Shown: positions 20,331-31,729 of the stretch, piece after piece
Numbering within the stretch: the stretch's first letter is position 1
Layout of the letters: every line of letters starts with the position of its first letter
From: Colocasia esculenta
Lineage: Eukaryota; Streptophyta; Magnoliopsida; Alismatales; Araceae
Direction: 5' to 3'
Assembly (NCBI GenBank): GCA_014218235.1
Contig: CM024753.1
Location: forward strand, 178,722,348-178,786,347
DNA: 64,000 nt
Notes under the pieces: model-generated
Seen by the model: only the letters and a program-made list of their open reading frames with translations
What the model was told of the DNA's origin: nothing
Databases searched by the model: none
Position numbers and translations under genes: made by a program

Positions 20331-21310
20331 GGAATGAGAAGATTCAATGAATTGTCGGCTACTTTAGAAGAAACAACCAAAGAAATCAACTTGGGAACTG
20401 AGGAAAACCCTAGGACCATCCTCATTAGCAGTAATTTATCGCCATCTAAAGAAGAGGCAATAATTGAGGTCCTTAGGGAGTATAAGGACATGTTTTTCTG
20501 GAGTTATGAGGAAATGTCAGGACTAGACTCTGTGCTTGTTGCACATCATCTCATGCTTAAGTCAGGGTCCATCGCAACTAAATAGAGGTTAAGATATTTT
20601 CACCCCTAAATGACTTTGAAAATGAAAGAAGAAGTCAACAAGATCCATAAAGTCTGAGATATTAGAGTCATTTTATATCCTAATTTGGTGGCAAACATTG
20701 TCCCTGTCATGAAGAAAGATGGAAGAGTTGGAATTTACATTGATTCAAAGAAACCTTAATCGTGTTGGAATTTAAGGATGATTTTCCAAGGACCTTATAT
20801 TGATGTGCTTATTGATAACATGGTTGGGTATAAGAAACCCTCTCCTTTCTAGATGGCTTCCTCTTGCCAATTAAATTATTGAGGATGCTTCAAGAAAACC
20901 GTCATTCATCACTACACCTTGGGGCACGTATTGTTATGTGGTCATGCCTTTTGGGTTAAAGGCAAACATTGTCCCTATCATGAAGAAAGATGGAAGAGTG
21001 GAAATTGCATTGATTTCAGGGACCTTAACCGTGCGTGTCTAAGGATGATTTCCCCTGCCTTATATTGATGTGTTCAGAACAATGATTGAACATCATGGAG
21101 TTCTAGCTAGAGTTCTACAAAGGTCAAGGGAGTATCAGTAAAAATGAACCCTAAAAAGTGCTATTTTGTGTTTCATCGGGTAAGCTTCTAGGCTTTATCG
21201 TGAGCAAGAGGGGTATTGAGAGTGATCTCAATAAGGCAAAGGAGATAAGGGATATGCCACCCCCCCCCCCCCCCCGAGAACCAAGAAATTGAAAGAAGTT
21301 TGAGGTTTAA
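20331..21310 (+). pseudogene. Tat-type reverse transcriptase, heavily decayed
   Basis: The frame opens with a Pro-RT linker (INLGTEENPRTILISSNLSP, then EYKDMFFWSYEEMSGLD), the signature of Tat-lineage elements (FAWSY.EMPGLD). RT motifs follow in scattered frames: ANIVPVMKKDGRVGIYIDSK, FRDLNRACL and KMNPKKCYFVFH. The catalytic YVDD box is not recognisable. A segment with the VPVMKKDGRV motif occurs twice (20691-20760 and 20961-21040), showing an internal duplication or recombination. Stops and a 16-base poly-C tract (21260-21275) confirm a relic. Confidence 0.75.
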
Positions 21311-21815
21311 TTGGGAGGTTGCAATTTATTCGCCAGTTTGTCTCCCAACATTCACAGAGGTGTAGTCCCTTCTATGACCTCACAAAATCAGGAGTCAAAC
21401 TTAATTGGGACGCTAAATGTCAGGCTGCCTTTGACGGATTAAAAGAGTATCTGGCTAATCCTCCTATCCTGAGGCCACTAACTCTAGGCAAACCTTTGAT
21501 TCTATATATCTCTATCCTGGAAGACTCTGTAGGAGCTATCCTTGCACAAGTGGATGAAGAAGGCAAGGAATGGCAACTTACTACTTTTCTAAGCTTCTCA
21601 ACCCCTGTGAGTAGAGGTACACAGCCATGGAGAAAATGTGTGCCGCTCTAGTTTGGGTAGTGCAAAAATTGAAGCATTATTTCCTTGCTCACGATGTCCA
21701 TCTTATAGACTGTATGAACCCTATCAAGTTCCTTCTTGAAAAATCTATCCTTACTGATAGATTAGCGCATTTTAAAAGCTTTCTCTCTCAGTTTAACATC
21801 ACCTACATTTAGTAG
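21311..21815 (+). pseudogene. Tat-type RT thumb and first RNase H
   Basis: Frame 21319-21651 gives the connection region (LQFIRQFVSQHSQRCSPFYD-like, then LNWDAKCQAAFDGLKEYL) and the RNase H start (LILYISILEDSVGAILAQ). The usual catalytic Asp of the Y.(S/A)-type motif is not kept. Frame 21627-21812 adds KMCAALVWVVQKLKHYFLAH and ILTDRLAHFKSFLSQF. The two pieces are in different frames. The domain order agrees with Tat pol. Confidence 0.7.
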
Positions 21816-22067
21816 AATTGGTTAATGGTTATGCCATAGCAGAACATCTCGCCCATCACCCTATTCCCCAGTTCAATCCTATCCATTCAGAGTTTTTAGA
21901 TGAAGAACTAATGTCCATTAGACAACCTGATCCTATGTGGACATTACATTTTGATGGAGCTCTGGATTCTCATGGTAAGGTGATCGAGATTCTCTCCTAT
22001 CACCTGAAGGGGTCACTATTCCACAAGCTTTTCAGCTTGCATTTCCTGTTACCAATTTGAAACCACC

Positions 22068-22491
22068 TAGGGGTGAACATGGTCCAGTTCGGTTCGGTTC
22101 ACCCCACTTTTTGGGTGAACTGACCCAAAAAAAAAAACCATATAAGGGCGGATGGGCGGTCCTGGGTTCGAACTCAGGACCACCCATGAGAAAGGAAGGC
22201 GCTTCGGTTCAGTTTGAACCGAAAAAAAAAAAAAAAAAAAACCCATATAAGGCGGATGGGCGGTCCTGGGTTTCGAACTCAGGACGACCCATCGAAAGGA
22301 AGGCGCTAGCCCACTGTGCTAGGCTTTCTTTCATGATATTATTTACTAATAAATATATTTAATATATATTTGATTCATTCGGTTTCCCCAGCAAAGAACC
22401 GAACTGAACTGTGAGGTTCTTCAACCTGAACCGAACCGGTCGGTTCGGTTCGGTTTGATTTTTGGGTTGAACCGATTTATGAACACCACTA
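22068..22491. mobile_element. Small TIR element (hAT/MITE-like) in the RNase H
   Basis: Ends TAGGGGTGAACATGG and, as reverse complement, TAGTGGTGTTCATAAATCGG, with subterminal repeats of GGTTCGGTTCGGTT on both sides. TAGNGGTGTTCA ends with GGTTCGG repeats are common in plant hAT-derived MITEs. Inside are two copies of a tRNA-like segment separated by poly-A runs. No 8-bp target duplication could be confirmed. Confidence 0.6.
22250..22325 (-). other. tRNA-derived sequence with A and B boxes
   Basis: On the minus strand, TAGCACAGTGGG (22310-22321) fits the Pol III A box TRGCNNAGYNGG exactly and GTTCGAAAC (within 22270-22280) fits the B box GWTCRANNC; the spacing is tRNA-like. CCTGAG...CCCAGG around the B box can form a T-arm. 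The acceptor stem is not clear and an extra A lies in the T loop, so it is a tRNA pseudogene or SINE head. A partial second copy with only the B-box half lies at about 22140-22205. Confidence 0.5.
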
Positions 22492-22699
22492 AATAGCATA
22501 GCTGAATATGAAGCCCTACTGGCCGACTGGAGGCCACACATCTATATGGTGTCACCCAGGTATGGATTGTAGGTGATAGTTAGCTTATCCTTCGCCAAGT
22601 GATTACCAAGTATCGCACTCAAGATCCCAAGCTCAAACCATATCAAGAGCCAGCTTTAGCCTATGCTAAGCTAATCTATAAATTTATTTTGTCCATGTC

Positions 22700-23200
22700 C
22701 CTCGCAACCAGAATATTATAGTTGATGCTCTCGTTTCCCTCTCCTCTTCTTTGGATTTTCCTCTTAGCGGGAGTTTTGAATCTATCATCATTCATAGGCG
22801 TCTCATTCCTCCTACTAGGGATCCCAATTTCCTTAGGGTCCAGGAGGAGGTGCTCAAGAATATGGAGAGAGGTGAGAAGAAAGGAATCATGCTACTTAAG
22901 TGGAAAGAAGAAACGGAAGATGAGAAAAAAACCATGGTATTATGAAATAGCTAAGTATTCCAAAGATCAATTCTACCCTAAGGAAGCCACAGTAGAAAAG
23001 AAGAGAGCAATAAGGAGAATGGCCCAAAATACACTCTGGTTAGGAATGTACTATATAGAAGAACCGGTGTTTTATTGAGATGTCTGGATAATGATGAGTC
23101 CTGGAAAGTTGTTGAGGAGGCACATTTTGGGGTGTGTGGAGGTCATGTAGATAGTTAGATGCTTTCTAAGAATATCCTTAGACAAGGCTTTTACTGACCC
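22700..23200 (+). pseudogene. Tat integrase N-terminus, split by chromovirus A
   Basis: Frame 22722-23078 contains PWYYEIAKYSKDQFYP, the start of Tat integrase (PWYYDI..FL..G.YP), and LGMYYIEEPVF. After a frame change, EEAHFGVCGGHVDS supplies the two His of the HHCC zinc finger, followed by LSKNILRQGFY. The sequence is then broken at 23200, and the Cys half of the finger is found at 46433 beyond chromovirus A. Confidence 0.75.
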
Positions 23201-24805
23201 TGTCACGTCCTACTCATCGACTATTTTCAGAGGTCATAGAGGAATCAAGATAAAGTAATTAGGAATCGCCATTCATATTTACAAGGCAATGTAGCGGAAT
23301 AATTACATACATGAACTAATAGTTTTAGGTTAAATATACAATAACTTAGGTGGTAGAGACTAAAGGGAGCAGGTTCTCTAAGATAGGATTCACTCAGCGC
23401 ATAGTCCCCTAGGGCGTCGGTATCATCTGAGATGCCTGAAAGGAAAGCAGGATTCATGAGCAATCATGCTCAGTAGGAAATCTCTTCAGTAAATAGGTAG
23501 CATGGAAAGGCAACAAGTATATCAATCAAGGAGAGAATACAAATGTGATACCCAATAATACTAGAGTACAGTTCAATGAAGATATTTTGACAAAGTTTGC
23601 CCAAAACCAAACAATAATAAAATTCAAGCCAAAATACAGTCTATGGAAATGTAGACTAAATTTAGCAGTAGGTGGGTGTCATGCCAAAACACCCATTGGA
23701 TCCATTTCGATTGGTACATATTTGAATAGTATGATTCAGTAATCGATTCGGGTGCTCCTCCCGGGACTGGATCGGCCCATTTGCACAGGCATTGGTCCAG
23801 TAGACTCCAAAGACCCAAAGTGTCATCATTTCCATGGGATCAATCTTTAATATGGTTCGGCAGATCTCAAAATAACATTAATATTATAGCAAGTCTAATA
23901 CAAGAGTATCAAGATAGCAAGACAAGGTAAGACCAGTATGTTGGGTTGGCCCAAGTTTAAGTACTATTGAAAAATGTAATGCAACTAGGAAAAGGACAAG
24001 CTGGAACAAACAAGGGAATCGGTCGACTGTTCAGGAGATCTTAGTTGGTTGTCATGCTTGTTTTTGTCTTGATTAGTCAAAGTTACACTTTGTCATATCC
24101 GAAGCTACACTTCGTCGTATCCGAAATTGGTACTTCATCATGCTGCTTTTTATCTTGATCAATCGAAGTTACACTTCGTCATATCCGAAGTTAATTTCAT
24201 CATATCCGAAGCTGGTACTTTGTCATGTTGGTTTTTGTCTTGATCAGTCGAAGTTACACTTCGTCGTATCCGAAGTTAATTTCATCATATCTGAAGTGAC
24301 ACTTCGTCATATCCGAAGCTACACTTCGTCATATCCGAAGCTTCACTTCGACTAACGATGTTATATCTTAACCATTCGAATTGTCATATTGATTGTTGAA
24401 CATCGATTGTTTCTAAACATCATTTGTCTTTAAATATTCATTGTCTTTATAAAACATCGATTGTCTTTATACAATGATTACAATTGTTTCACATGTTTAC
24501 CTTATTAGTCCTCTGTCTGACTATAGATCTTTTTGTCTATCTCATAAGATCTCTTCCTTTTAGGGGTAGAATCAGTCGACCGAAATGGTAAGATCAATTT
24601 CTGATGGTGTTACAGATTTTCTTCGCAGTGGTAAGTGAGACTTTAGAGGAGAGCTCAAGGCTGTGACTTGATACAAAAAAGGGTCTCCTCTAATCAAGAA
24701 CAAGTATTCAAAAGACACTTGAAGAGTAGCACAAGCGAGAAAGGAAAATAGGGTAGCACCAGCGAGAAGGGAAAATAGGGTAGCCCAGCAAGAAGAGAAA
24801 ATAGA
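23201..24805 (-). repeat. Chromovirus A 3' LTR, first part
   Basis: Collinear with 33367-33973 plus 45063-45900. It holds a cluster of GAAGTTACACTTCGTCATAT words (24068-24360) and AACATCGATTGTCTTTA words (24390-24480). Interrupted at 24805 by a solo LTR with target duplication ATAGA. Confidence 0.8.
24068..24480. repeat. GAAGTTACACTTCGTCATATCC repeat cluster
   Basis: Around ten copies of short words in which GAAG and CTTC pair (CGAAGTTACACTTCG, CGAAGCTACACTTCG), followed by ATCGATTGTCTTTA repeats. The other LTR of chromovirus A has a shorter version at 45345-45600, so copy number differs between LTRs. Confidence 0.8.
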
Positions 24806-27694
24806 TGTAGCAACCCGCTATTTTTGCATAAAAGAAAAACAATTAGAAAAATTGAATAAAAATAGATAAATTATTAAGTGAAGAATTCAATGGAACTATT
24901 GGGCCAATAAATGGTCAAACTAAAGAAAATAATACTTAAATTTTGTAATGACCAAATACCTATGGATGAAATGGGTCATTTAAGCTTAAACAAGGGTTAA
25001 TTGGGCCATTAATCATGACCTAAACCTAAGCCCAATATGAGAGTACAAATTTGCTCTCTATGACTTGCTAATAAGGGTTGTTTAAGAAGGAAATAGCATT
25101 GTGGGAAGCTTGCTAAAGTCAGCTCTCAAGGAAATAGCATTAGCAAGCTCTATTCGTTGCTGGATGAGGGAAGGACGCCCAGGAGCAAGGAGGATGCCCC
25201 AAGGGTTTGGATTCGTGAAGAACATCTCCCCCAAGCGTCTGCAGCAACTCTTAGCAACCAGAGACTTCTAAGCAAGCAAAGGTAGGTGTTCTCGAGCTGA
25301 AACTAAATGAAACCTATACCATATTAAAGAACATCGAGTCTAGTTTCTTTTGCATTTGGTTTGCCCAATTTTCGTTAAGCACGCTAGTCGTATTAAGCAT
25401 TTTCCATAAGTCACACGTAAGAATAGGGTTTTTCATGTTCATACTGTGATTCACGCAAAGCGAGGCCAAATCGGGTCAGGTCAAACCAAAGCTATAGACT
25501 TCTTCTACTTGTCATCCTCTATTATTCATAGTTTTATCTAAAGACCTCTAGATCTCGAGTTATAAGTCAATCATGAGAAAGCTACGTTGTTTTCATCATT
25601 TTCGGGTAAGATCCAAGAACGCGACCACTCCAGACGTCGTGTTTCTCATTGCATGAACACGATGTACATCCCTGTCGCATTTAACTTAAAGGTGACCGAA
25701 CACCCTGTCGCATTTATGTGTGACCAGTCAACCCTGACATACGAAACTATGTGCCGCATGGGTTTTAATGCCTGTCTTGAACGCGATAGCACCTGCCGTC
25801 ACAATTTAACTTGTTTCTCGCCATCATTTTTTTCCGTGAAGATTTTATATTTGAAATTTCAAAAACGCTTTAGATCACGACGTATCAACACATCGTGATT
25901 TAGAGTGGTAGCGACCCGTTAGCAGTCGCGTTATAAAGGCGACTGACCAGACTGTCACATTTTTAATATCATCGCGACCTGTCGACCTATCGCAACATGA
26001 AGGCGACAGACCATCCTGTCATGATTTAGTCTTTTCGCAATGAACAGCTAGTGTCACATTTTTTACTATGTACGGTCTTCTAAATTGCGACGTCTGAACC
26101 CGTCGCGATTCAGTGGCCAACCCAAGGTTGTTCCCTTTAGTTAGACAGTTAAACATGTGCATGTCTTAATCTGTGATCATGTTATTTAGTTGTTCAATGG
26201 CCTAAAAATCATCAACCCATGTGAAAACTATAATAACATGAATATGATTCTAATGCTTTATATGATGTGATTGATCATACTTTCCTTTGACTATGCCTCA
26301 TGTCTTTATGGTCTAGCTTAATGATTAAATATATCACACTATAAGTTGGGCTATGAATCTACTTGAAGAGAACATGCTATAGATGATCCTGCTCTGTTTA
26401 AAGCTTTCCTTTCATGATACCTGCTATCCTTGTGACTTTCTGAATATGGAATTTCTTTATTTTGTACATTTTCCAAGGTTTCCATATTTGATCATTAATT
26501 GTATGCATGGTTAGGAAAGTTCTGAGTCACGACACTTACACACTTGCACGATCAGGCACACCCTTCTTAGGGGATTGGAAACTCTCTGTCGGTCATTCCG
26601 TATTGGCAGACTAGCGACCTTTCCTCTAAGACTTCTGTAAGTCTACGTACTCTATGGATTCCCTCATAGAAACCGAGCTGGTTGTACCATGAAGTACCCT
26701 GGAGATAGAGAGCACTTGTTCCGTGTCAGATCTGTCATTTTGTTACACTCCTATCAAGACATTAAAGTTTATGAAACTTAAGATACGCCATTATGTTGTC
26801 CGAATAATCTCTCGAGCTACTGTCATAACTGGACATGTCCTTATTACTATGAGCTTGTTCTTGAAATTTTGTGGCCATAATAAGTATATGTTTGATCGGC
26901 ACAATGTGGGACTTCAGTCCATGTGACTAATGCCTGTGCAAATAAGGAGCTTTGTCTGGTCCTAGGGAGGAGTGCCCCAACGTACTTATTAACTACGGGA
27001 GTATGGACTTGTGGTGTGTGGCATGACACCGGTATGTGTGCAAGATTTGAATGTGCCTTCATGTGATAAGATAACTTTGTTCCAGGTGATTATGTGATAT
27101 CTGTGTGAATATGGCCAATTCTTGTTTATGTGATGCGATCTCATTCTTGAATTCCTTGTCCAATGCATATGAAAGTCAGTATATGATTTGCTATGATATT
27201 CATTGACTATTCTACTCTGTTCAGTCGTTTACTTGTTAGTTACGTAATACATGTTAGCCATCATGCTTCTTGTAGAGATTCTGCTTATTTAAAATGTTAA
27301 TCACTTATATTAGTGCCCGCACATTGAGATATAAATCATACTAGGCGTTAGTGTGATCATACCTACTTTCCCAACATTTTCAGGTAGTGATGAGAAGCGT
27401 GTGGACATTGATGAGGAAGGGCACAAGTGAAGAGCACCCTATCCTTTTGAATCCGTGATATTATAGTTTAGATGTTTGGAGTAGCGTTTGTAATAATAGT
27501 ACATTTTTATTGAGTTTATCATGTAATTGATTAATGGGCTCTATGGTTGGCTCTGACGTTATTGGATGTAGTAGAATGTGGTTATTTGAATTTTAAATGA
27601 GATTTACTTCATATTGATGTCACATCCAATATATTTCTCTATTTATGATCTGATTATAACTGCGTGCTCCGATATTCAGCGTCAAGGCGTGACA
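24806..27694 (+). mobile_element. Solo LTR of 2.9 kb inside the chromovirus A LTR
   Basis: Starts TGTAGCAACCCGCT and ends TCAAGGCGTGACA, flanked by perfect ATAGA copies (24801-24805 and 27695-27699). The other chromovirus A LTR has the uninterrupted site GAAAATAGAAG near 45890, which proves the insertion. It carries a run of CCTGTCGCATTT-type words (25618-26118). Only an LTR is present. No coding region was seen. Confidence 0.85.
25618..26118 (+). repeat. GTCGCATTT / GTCGCGATT word cluster
   Basis: At least ten words of the form GCGAC or GTCGC followed by ATTT, GATT or GTTA, alternating in orientation (CCTGTCGCATTTA, AGTCGCGTTATAAAGGCGAC, CGTCGCGATTCAG). The minus-strand block at 18209-20319 has comparable words, so the two may be related. 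Confidence 0.7.
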
Positions 27695-28236
27695 ATAGAA
27701 GGCAAGGTTCCTACCTTATCTAGAAGAAAATGAGAATAATCTCAAAGAGGTAGAGCTTCCGGAGTTCCTTCCAAACAGCACCTAGCGCCTCCTCCCTCCT
27801 CCTCCTTCTTCAGACCTTAGCAGAAATAGTAGCAGTAGTGCGAGGTTTAGATAAGGATCACTAGGGGGGTGTATACATAGATATTACATTTGGAAGGTGT
27901 GCATGAAATTTGGACGGTGGGGATGAGCTCTGCCAGCAATTTAACCCGAAGTTAACACGTAAGGCTGCTCATAGTAATGTGGATTACGTAGGTGAACAGT
28001 GAAATGACTACGTAATCACTGTGTCACAAGCACATATATAATATCATTTTCTTTTAATCCTTTTCTATTAATAAAATTTTAGGTTGTCAACTTATCTAAA
28101 CTCATGTGTGCTTATTCCCAATGATTATTTTGGTAATGGTAGTGTGAGGTGCATTTTATTTAAATGATAACGTTATCATGCAATATTTAAAAATTACATG
28201 ACCAATTATTTTTATAAATAAACTTGAGGTGTTACA
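27695..28236 (-). repeat. Chromovirus A 3' LTR, second part, with polypurine tract
   Basis: Collinear with 45890-46432, ending GAGGTGTTACA at 28236 (minus-strand LTR start TGTAACACCTC). Directly right, 28237-28251 is TCTCTCCCCCACTAG, on the minus strand CTAGTGGGGGAGAGA: the polypurine tract. Confidence 0.8.
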
Positions 28237-28289
28237 TCTCTCCCCCACTAGAAAAAATTTGGCCCTCCAAATTCAACTCTTATCAAATA

Positions 28290-28860
28290 CTAACCTGCAA
28301 ATAATTCTGATATTTGACTTTGATAACATCTTCTACCTCCCATGTTGCTTCCTCTTATCCCTGCCGACTCCATTGAACTTTTACTAATAATACTTCCTTC
28401 TTCCGGAGTTGCTTGATTTTGCGATCGAGGATTCAAACTGGCTTTTCTTCGTATGCCAAGTTACTTTGCACATCCAAATTTTCATACTCTATGACATGGG
28501 ATGGGTCATAGACATATTTCCACAGCATAGATACATGAAAGATATCATATACATTGGATAACTAAGGGGGTAAAGCAATCTGATAGGACACTATTTCAGC
28601 CCTCCTTAATATTTCAAATGGTCCAATGTAACGCAGACTGAGCTTACCTTTGACTCCGAATCTGTGGATTCCTCTTCGAGGTGATACTTTTAAAAAGACA
28701 TGATCTCCTTGTTGGAACTCTAATTCTCTCCTTCGCTGATCGACATAACTTTTCTGTCGATCTTGAGTAGCTTTCATCCTTCCTTGAACTATCTTTATGG
28801 TTTCTGATGTTTCTTGTATCATTTCTGGTTCCAGAATTTAGGTTTTATTCATCTCTATCC
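28290..28860 (-). pseudogene. Chromovirus A integrase C-terminus with chromodomain-like tail
   Basis: Frame 28822-28562 gives SYVDQRRRELEFQQGDHVFL and KLSLRYIGPFEILRR, the GPY/F module of chromoviral integrases. After a TAG the frame continues with HVSMLWKYV, DPSHVIEYE and a chromodomain-type end (VKVQWSR, then EEATWEVEDVIKVKYQ) containing one TAA. Such tails are thought to help target heterochromatin. Confidence 0.75.
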
Positions 28861-28862
28861 AG

Positions 28863-29584
28863 TAAATGGGTGATCTACACTATCTGCCATAAAGTGCTTC
28901 AAAAGGTGCCATCTGAATCGTGCTCTGGTAACTATTATTGTAGGCAAACTCCATAATTGGTAAGTGATTGCTCCAATCCTTCCTAAACTCCAATGCACAA
29001 GCTCGGCACATGTCTTTAACAACCTGGTTTAATCTTTCGGACTGCCCATCTGTTTGGGGATGAAAGGCGGTACTGAATTTTAATTTGGTCCCCAAAGCTT
29101 CTTGTAGTTCCTTCCAGAAGTGTGAAGTGAACCTTGCATCACGATCGGAGATGATATCTTTTTGGATTCCATGCAATCGAGCAATCTCCTTTAAATATAT
29201 TGCCACCAGGACATTGACTGACCATTTGCTTTTCACAGCCAGGAAATGAGCTGACTTGGTGAGCCGATCAATTATTACCTAAATGGCATCATATCCACCA
29301 CAATTTTTGGGTAATCCGGTGATAAAATCCATTCCCACACTATCCCATTTCCATTCGAGTATGTCCAGAGGCTTCAATTTTCATGCCAATTTCTGATGCC
29401 TAGCTTTGATCATCTGGCAGGTCAAACATTTTGCTACGAAATTTGCAATGTCTTTCTTCATTTTACACCACCAAAAAATTTTCTTGAGATCTTGGTACAT
29501 CTTGATAGTTCCTGGGTGTATCATGTAATAAGTGCGGTGTTCTTCCTCCAGTATTTGCTTCTTAATTTTTGAATCACCTAGCAC
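28863..29584 (-). pseudogene. Chromovirus A integrase zinc finger and core
   Basis: Frame 29584-29381 contains the HHCC finger (HRTYYMIHPGTIKMYQDL, CLTCQMIKA). Frame 29236-28880 contains the core with DIISDRDARFTSHFW and GQSERLNQ, so the second catalytic Asp and the Glu are kept. The first catalytic Asp should lie between the frames (29240-29380), where the minus strand reads GMDFITGLPK in another frame. Several stops or frameshifts separate the pieces. Confidence 0.8.
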
Positions 29585-30406
29585 ACATAATCTTGCCCAG
29601 AATTGAAGACTTCCCTATGAATCAATGCAAAATTAGGGTTGAAGTTTAAGTTTTCTTTGATCTCAATTAGCATGGGATCATTGTCCTGTTGTGTTCTGAT
29701 TCGCATTAAAAGGTCGGATTGGACTTTCATGTTTACTATCATGACCTTATCTTCCTGTGGTTTGGCTTCTAAATTTAGTGCAGAGAATTCTTCCAAAAGT
29801 TTACATTCTTTGACCATCAAACCTACCATCTGAGCCACAAGGTTTCTATTGAGAGCATCTGCAACAGTGTTACCCTTGCCTGATGGTACTCGATTTTAAA
29901 ATCATAATCCTTGATAAATTCTAGCCATCCCCTTTGCCTCATGTTCAATTCTTTCTGTGAAAACAGGTATCTTAAGCTCTGATGATCGAAGTATACAATA
30001 AAGTGATTGCCGTAGAGGTAATGCCTCCATAGCTTCAGAGTAAAAATTACTGCCGCAAGTTCCAAATCATGAATTGGATAGTTGATCTCATGGCTCCTCA
30101 ACTGCCTTGATGCATAGGCAATGACCTTTCCTTCCTGCATTAGAACACATCCTAGCCTAATGGTCGAAGCATCTGTGTAAACTCAAAACTTTTTCCCACT
30201 ATGGGTAAAGTTAGGACTGGTGCAGAAGTTAGGCATTCTTTTAATCTCTGGAAGGCGTACTCACATTTATCGCTCCATACAAAGGGTACTTCCTTCCGAG
30301 TTAGCTGAGTAAGTGGTGTAGCAATTCTTAAGAAGTTTTTGACAAATCGGAGGTAGTAACTAGCCATACCTAGAAAACTTTGGACCTCTGTGAGAGTTGT
30401 TCCCAC
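29578..30406 (-). pseudogene. Chromovirus A RT connection and RNase H
   Basis: Frame 30406-30152 holds VQSFLGMASYYLRFVKNF and TPLTQLTRKEVPFVW. Frame 30140-29823 holds the RNase H with YASRQLRSHEINYP, DLELAAVIFTLKLWRHYLYG and YFDHQSLRYLFSQKELNMRQ. In the usual FTDHKSL the second residue is Thr; here it reads YFDHQSL. The last catalytic segment (VADALSR in the family) reads LLQMLS, off frame. Frame 29838-29578 is the linker to integrase. Confidence 0.75.
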
Positions 30407-31190
30407 AGTTGGATGGCCTTAATTTTGGATGAATCTACAACCAATCCATCTTTAGAGATAACATGCCCCAATAATGTTACTTGTTTCATCCAGAATTCGA
30501 ACTTACTAAACTTGGCATATAGCTTATGATCCCGTAATAATTGTAAGGCAATCTGCATGTGTGTTTCATGCTCTTCTACACTTTTTGAATAAACCAAGAT
30601 ATCGTCGATAAATACAACAATAAACTGATCTAAGTGTAGTCTGAAAATATCATTCATTAATCGCATGAATGCAGCAAGGGTATTAGTCAACCCAAATGGC
30701 ATCACAACAAATTCATAATGCCCATACCTGCTACAGAAAGCCGTCTTGTGGATATCTTCATCCTGAATTCTCAATTGGTGATATCCAAACCTGAGATCAA
30801 TTTTTGAAAAATATTGAGCTCCTGACAACTGATCAAATAAACCATCAATCTGGGGAAGTGGATATTTATTCTTGATTGTCAGTTGATTCAATTGTCGATA
30901 ATCTATACATAACCATAAGGTTCCATCCTTCTTCTTAATAAATAGTACTGGAGCACCCCTGGGAGATGTACTGGGTCTCATAAACCCTCTATCAATCAAT
31001 TCCATGAGTTGCCTTTTAATTCTCTCAATTCCCCAACAGACATTCTATATGGTGCCCGAGAAAATGGTGTAGCTCCAGGAACTAATTCAATAGTGAAGTT
31101 TACTTCTCTAATAGGGGGTAAACCAAGCAATTCTTCAGGAAATACATCTGGAAAATCTCGAACTATATATGGGAACATGTTCTAAACATG
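30370..31190 (-). pseudogene. Chromovirus A reverse transcriptase
   Basis: Frame 31178-30996 is the protease-RT linker (FPDVFPEELLGLPPIREVNF). Frame 31005-30370 is the RT, with GAPVLFIKKKDGTLWLCIDY, YPLPQIDGLFDQL, VVMPFGLTNTLAAFMRLMN and the catalytic VVFIDDILVYS. The polymerase Asp residues are present; the family's NAPA.F reads NTLAAF. A frameshift at about 30400 ends it. Confidence 0.8.
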
Positions 31191-31344
31191 TGACATTCTG
31201 ATTTATTGTTGTAACTGATGCTAAGTATCCTTGGCATCCATTCTTCACCAGCTTATATGCTTTAACTGCAAATATGAGTGGTATGCTTTGTGTATGAGAA
31301 CTCTTAAAACTTATTGGTGGAATCTCCTTGCTTCCAAAGATTAT

Positions 31345-31662
31345 CTACCTAGAATGGCAATCCACTCCAATCTGGTGTTTGGATAGCCAGTCAGCCCTAA
31401 AGATCACATCGTAATTCCTCATGTCCATACATATTAAATCTCCAGGAAAGTTATATCCTTCAATTATTATTGAACTAGTGGGGCAGTAGCAGTTAAGTTC
31501 TTTTCTCTTACCAAGAGGCGTAGCAACCTTTAGTATTTCCGGTAGTGGAACTAGATGCACTCCTAGTGATTTAGCAAATATTTGGCTAACAAAAGAATGT
31601 GTTGCGCCAGAATCAAATAAAGTATAGGTAGTTTTTGAGTTTACGATAATTGTACCTTCCAT
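31345..31662 (-). pseudogene. Chromovirus A protease
   Basis: The 105-residue frame has the active site TLFDSGATHSFVS (DSG in place of DTG, common in plant chromoviruses) and the C-terminal signature NYDVIFRADWLSKHQIGVDC, where ILGMDWL is usual. It follows Gag directly and precedes the RT linker after a stop. Confidence 0.8.
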
Positions 31663-31729
31663 AAGCCTGCCTTCATCCTGGGATTCAGATTCTGTCCCCT
31701 GAATAGCATGCAGTCATCTTTGCCTAGGC

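Larger units (their letters stand above)
21818..22700 (+). pseudogene. Second (archaeal-type) RNase H of Tat pol, split by an insertion
   Basis: WTLHFDGALDSHG at about 21937 is the diagnostic start of the additional RNase H carried by Tat/Ogre elements (W.LYFDGA). The sequence continues to FPVTN, is then cut by the element at 22068-22491, and resumes with IAEYEALLADW and a VWIVGDSQLI-like segment to about 22700. The presence of this domain is the best evidence for Tat rather than Athila or chromovirus. Confidence 0.7.

Noticed and set aside
22250..22325. Functional tRNA gene
   Set aside because: A and B boxes are good, but the acceptor stem is not recognisable and the T loop has an extra base.
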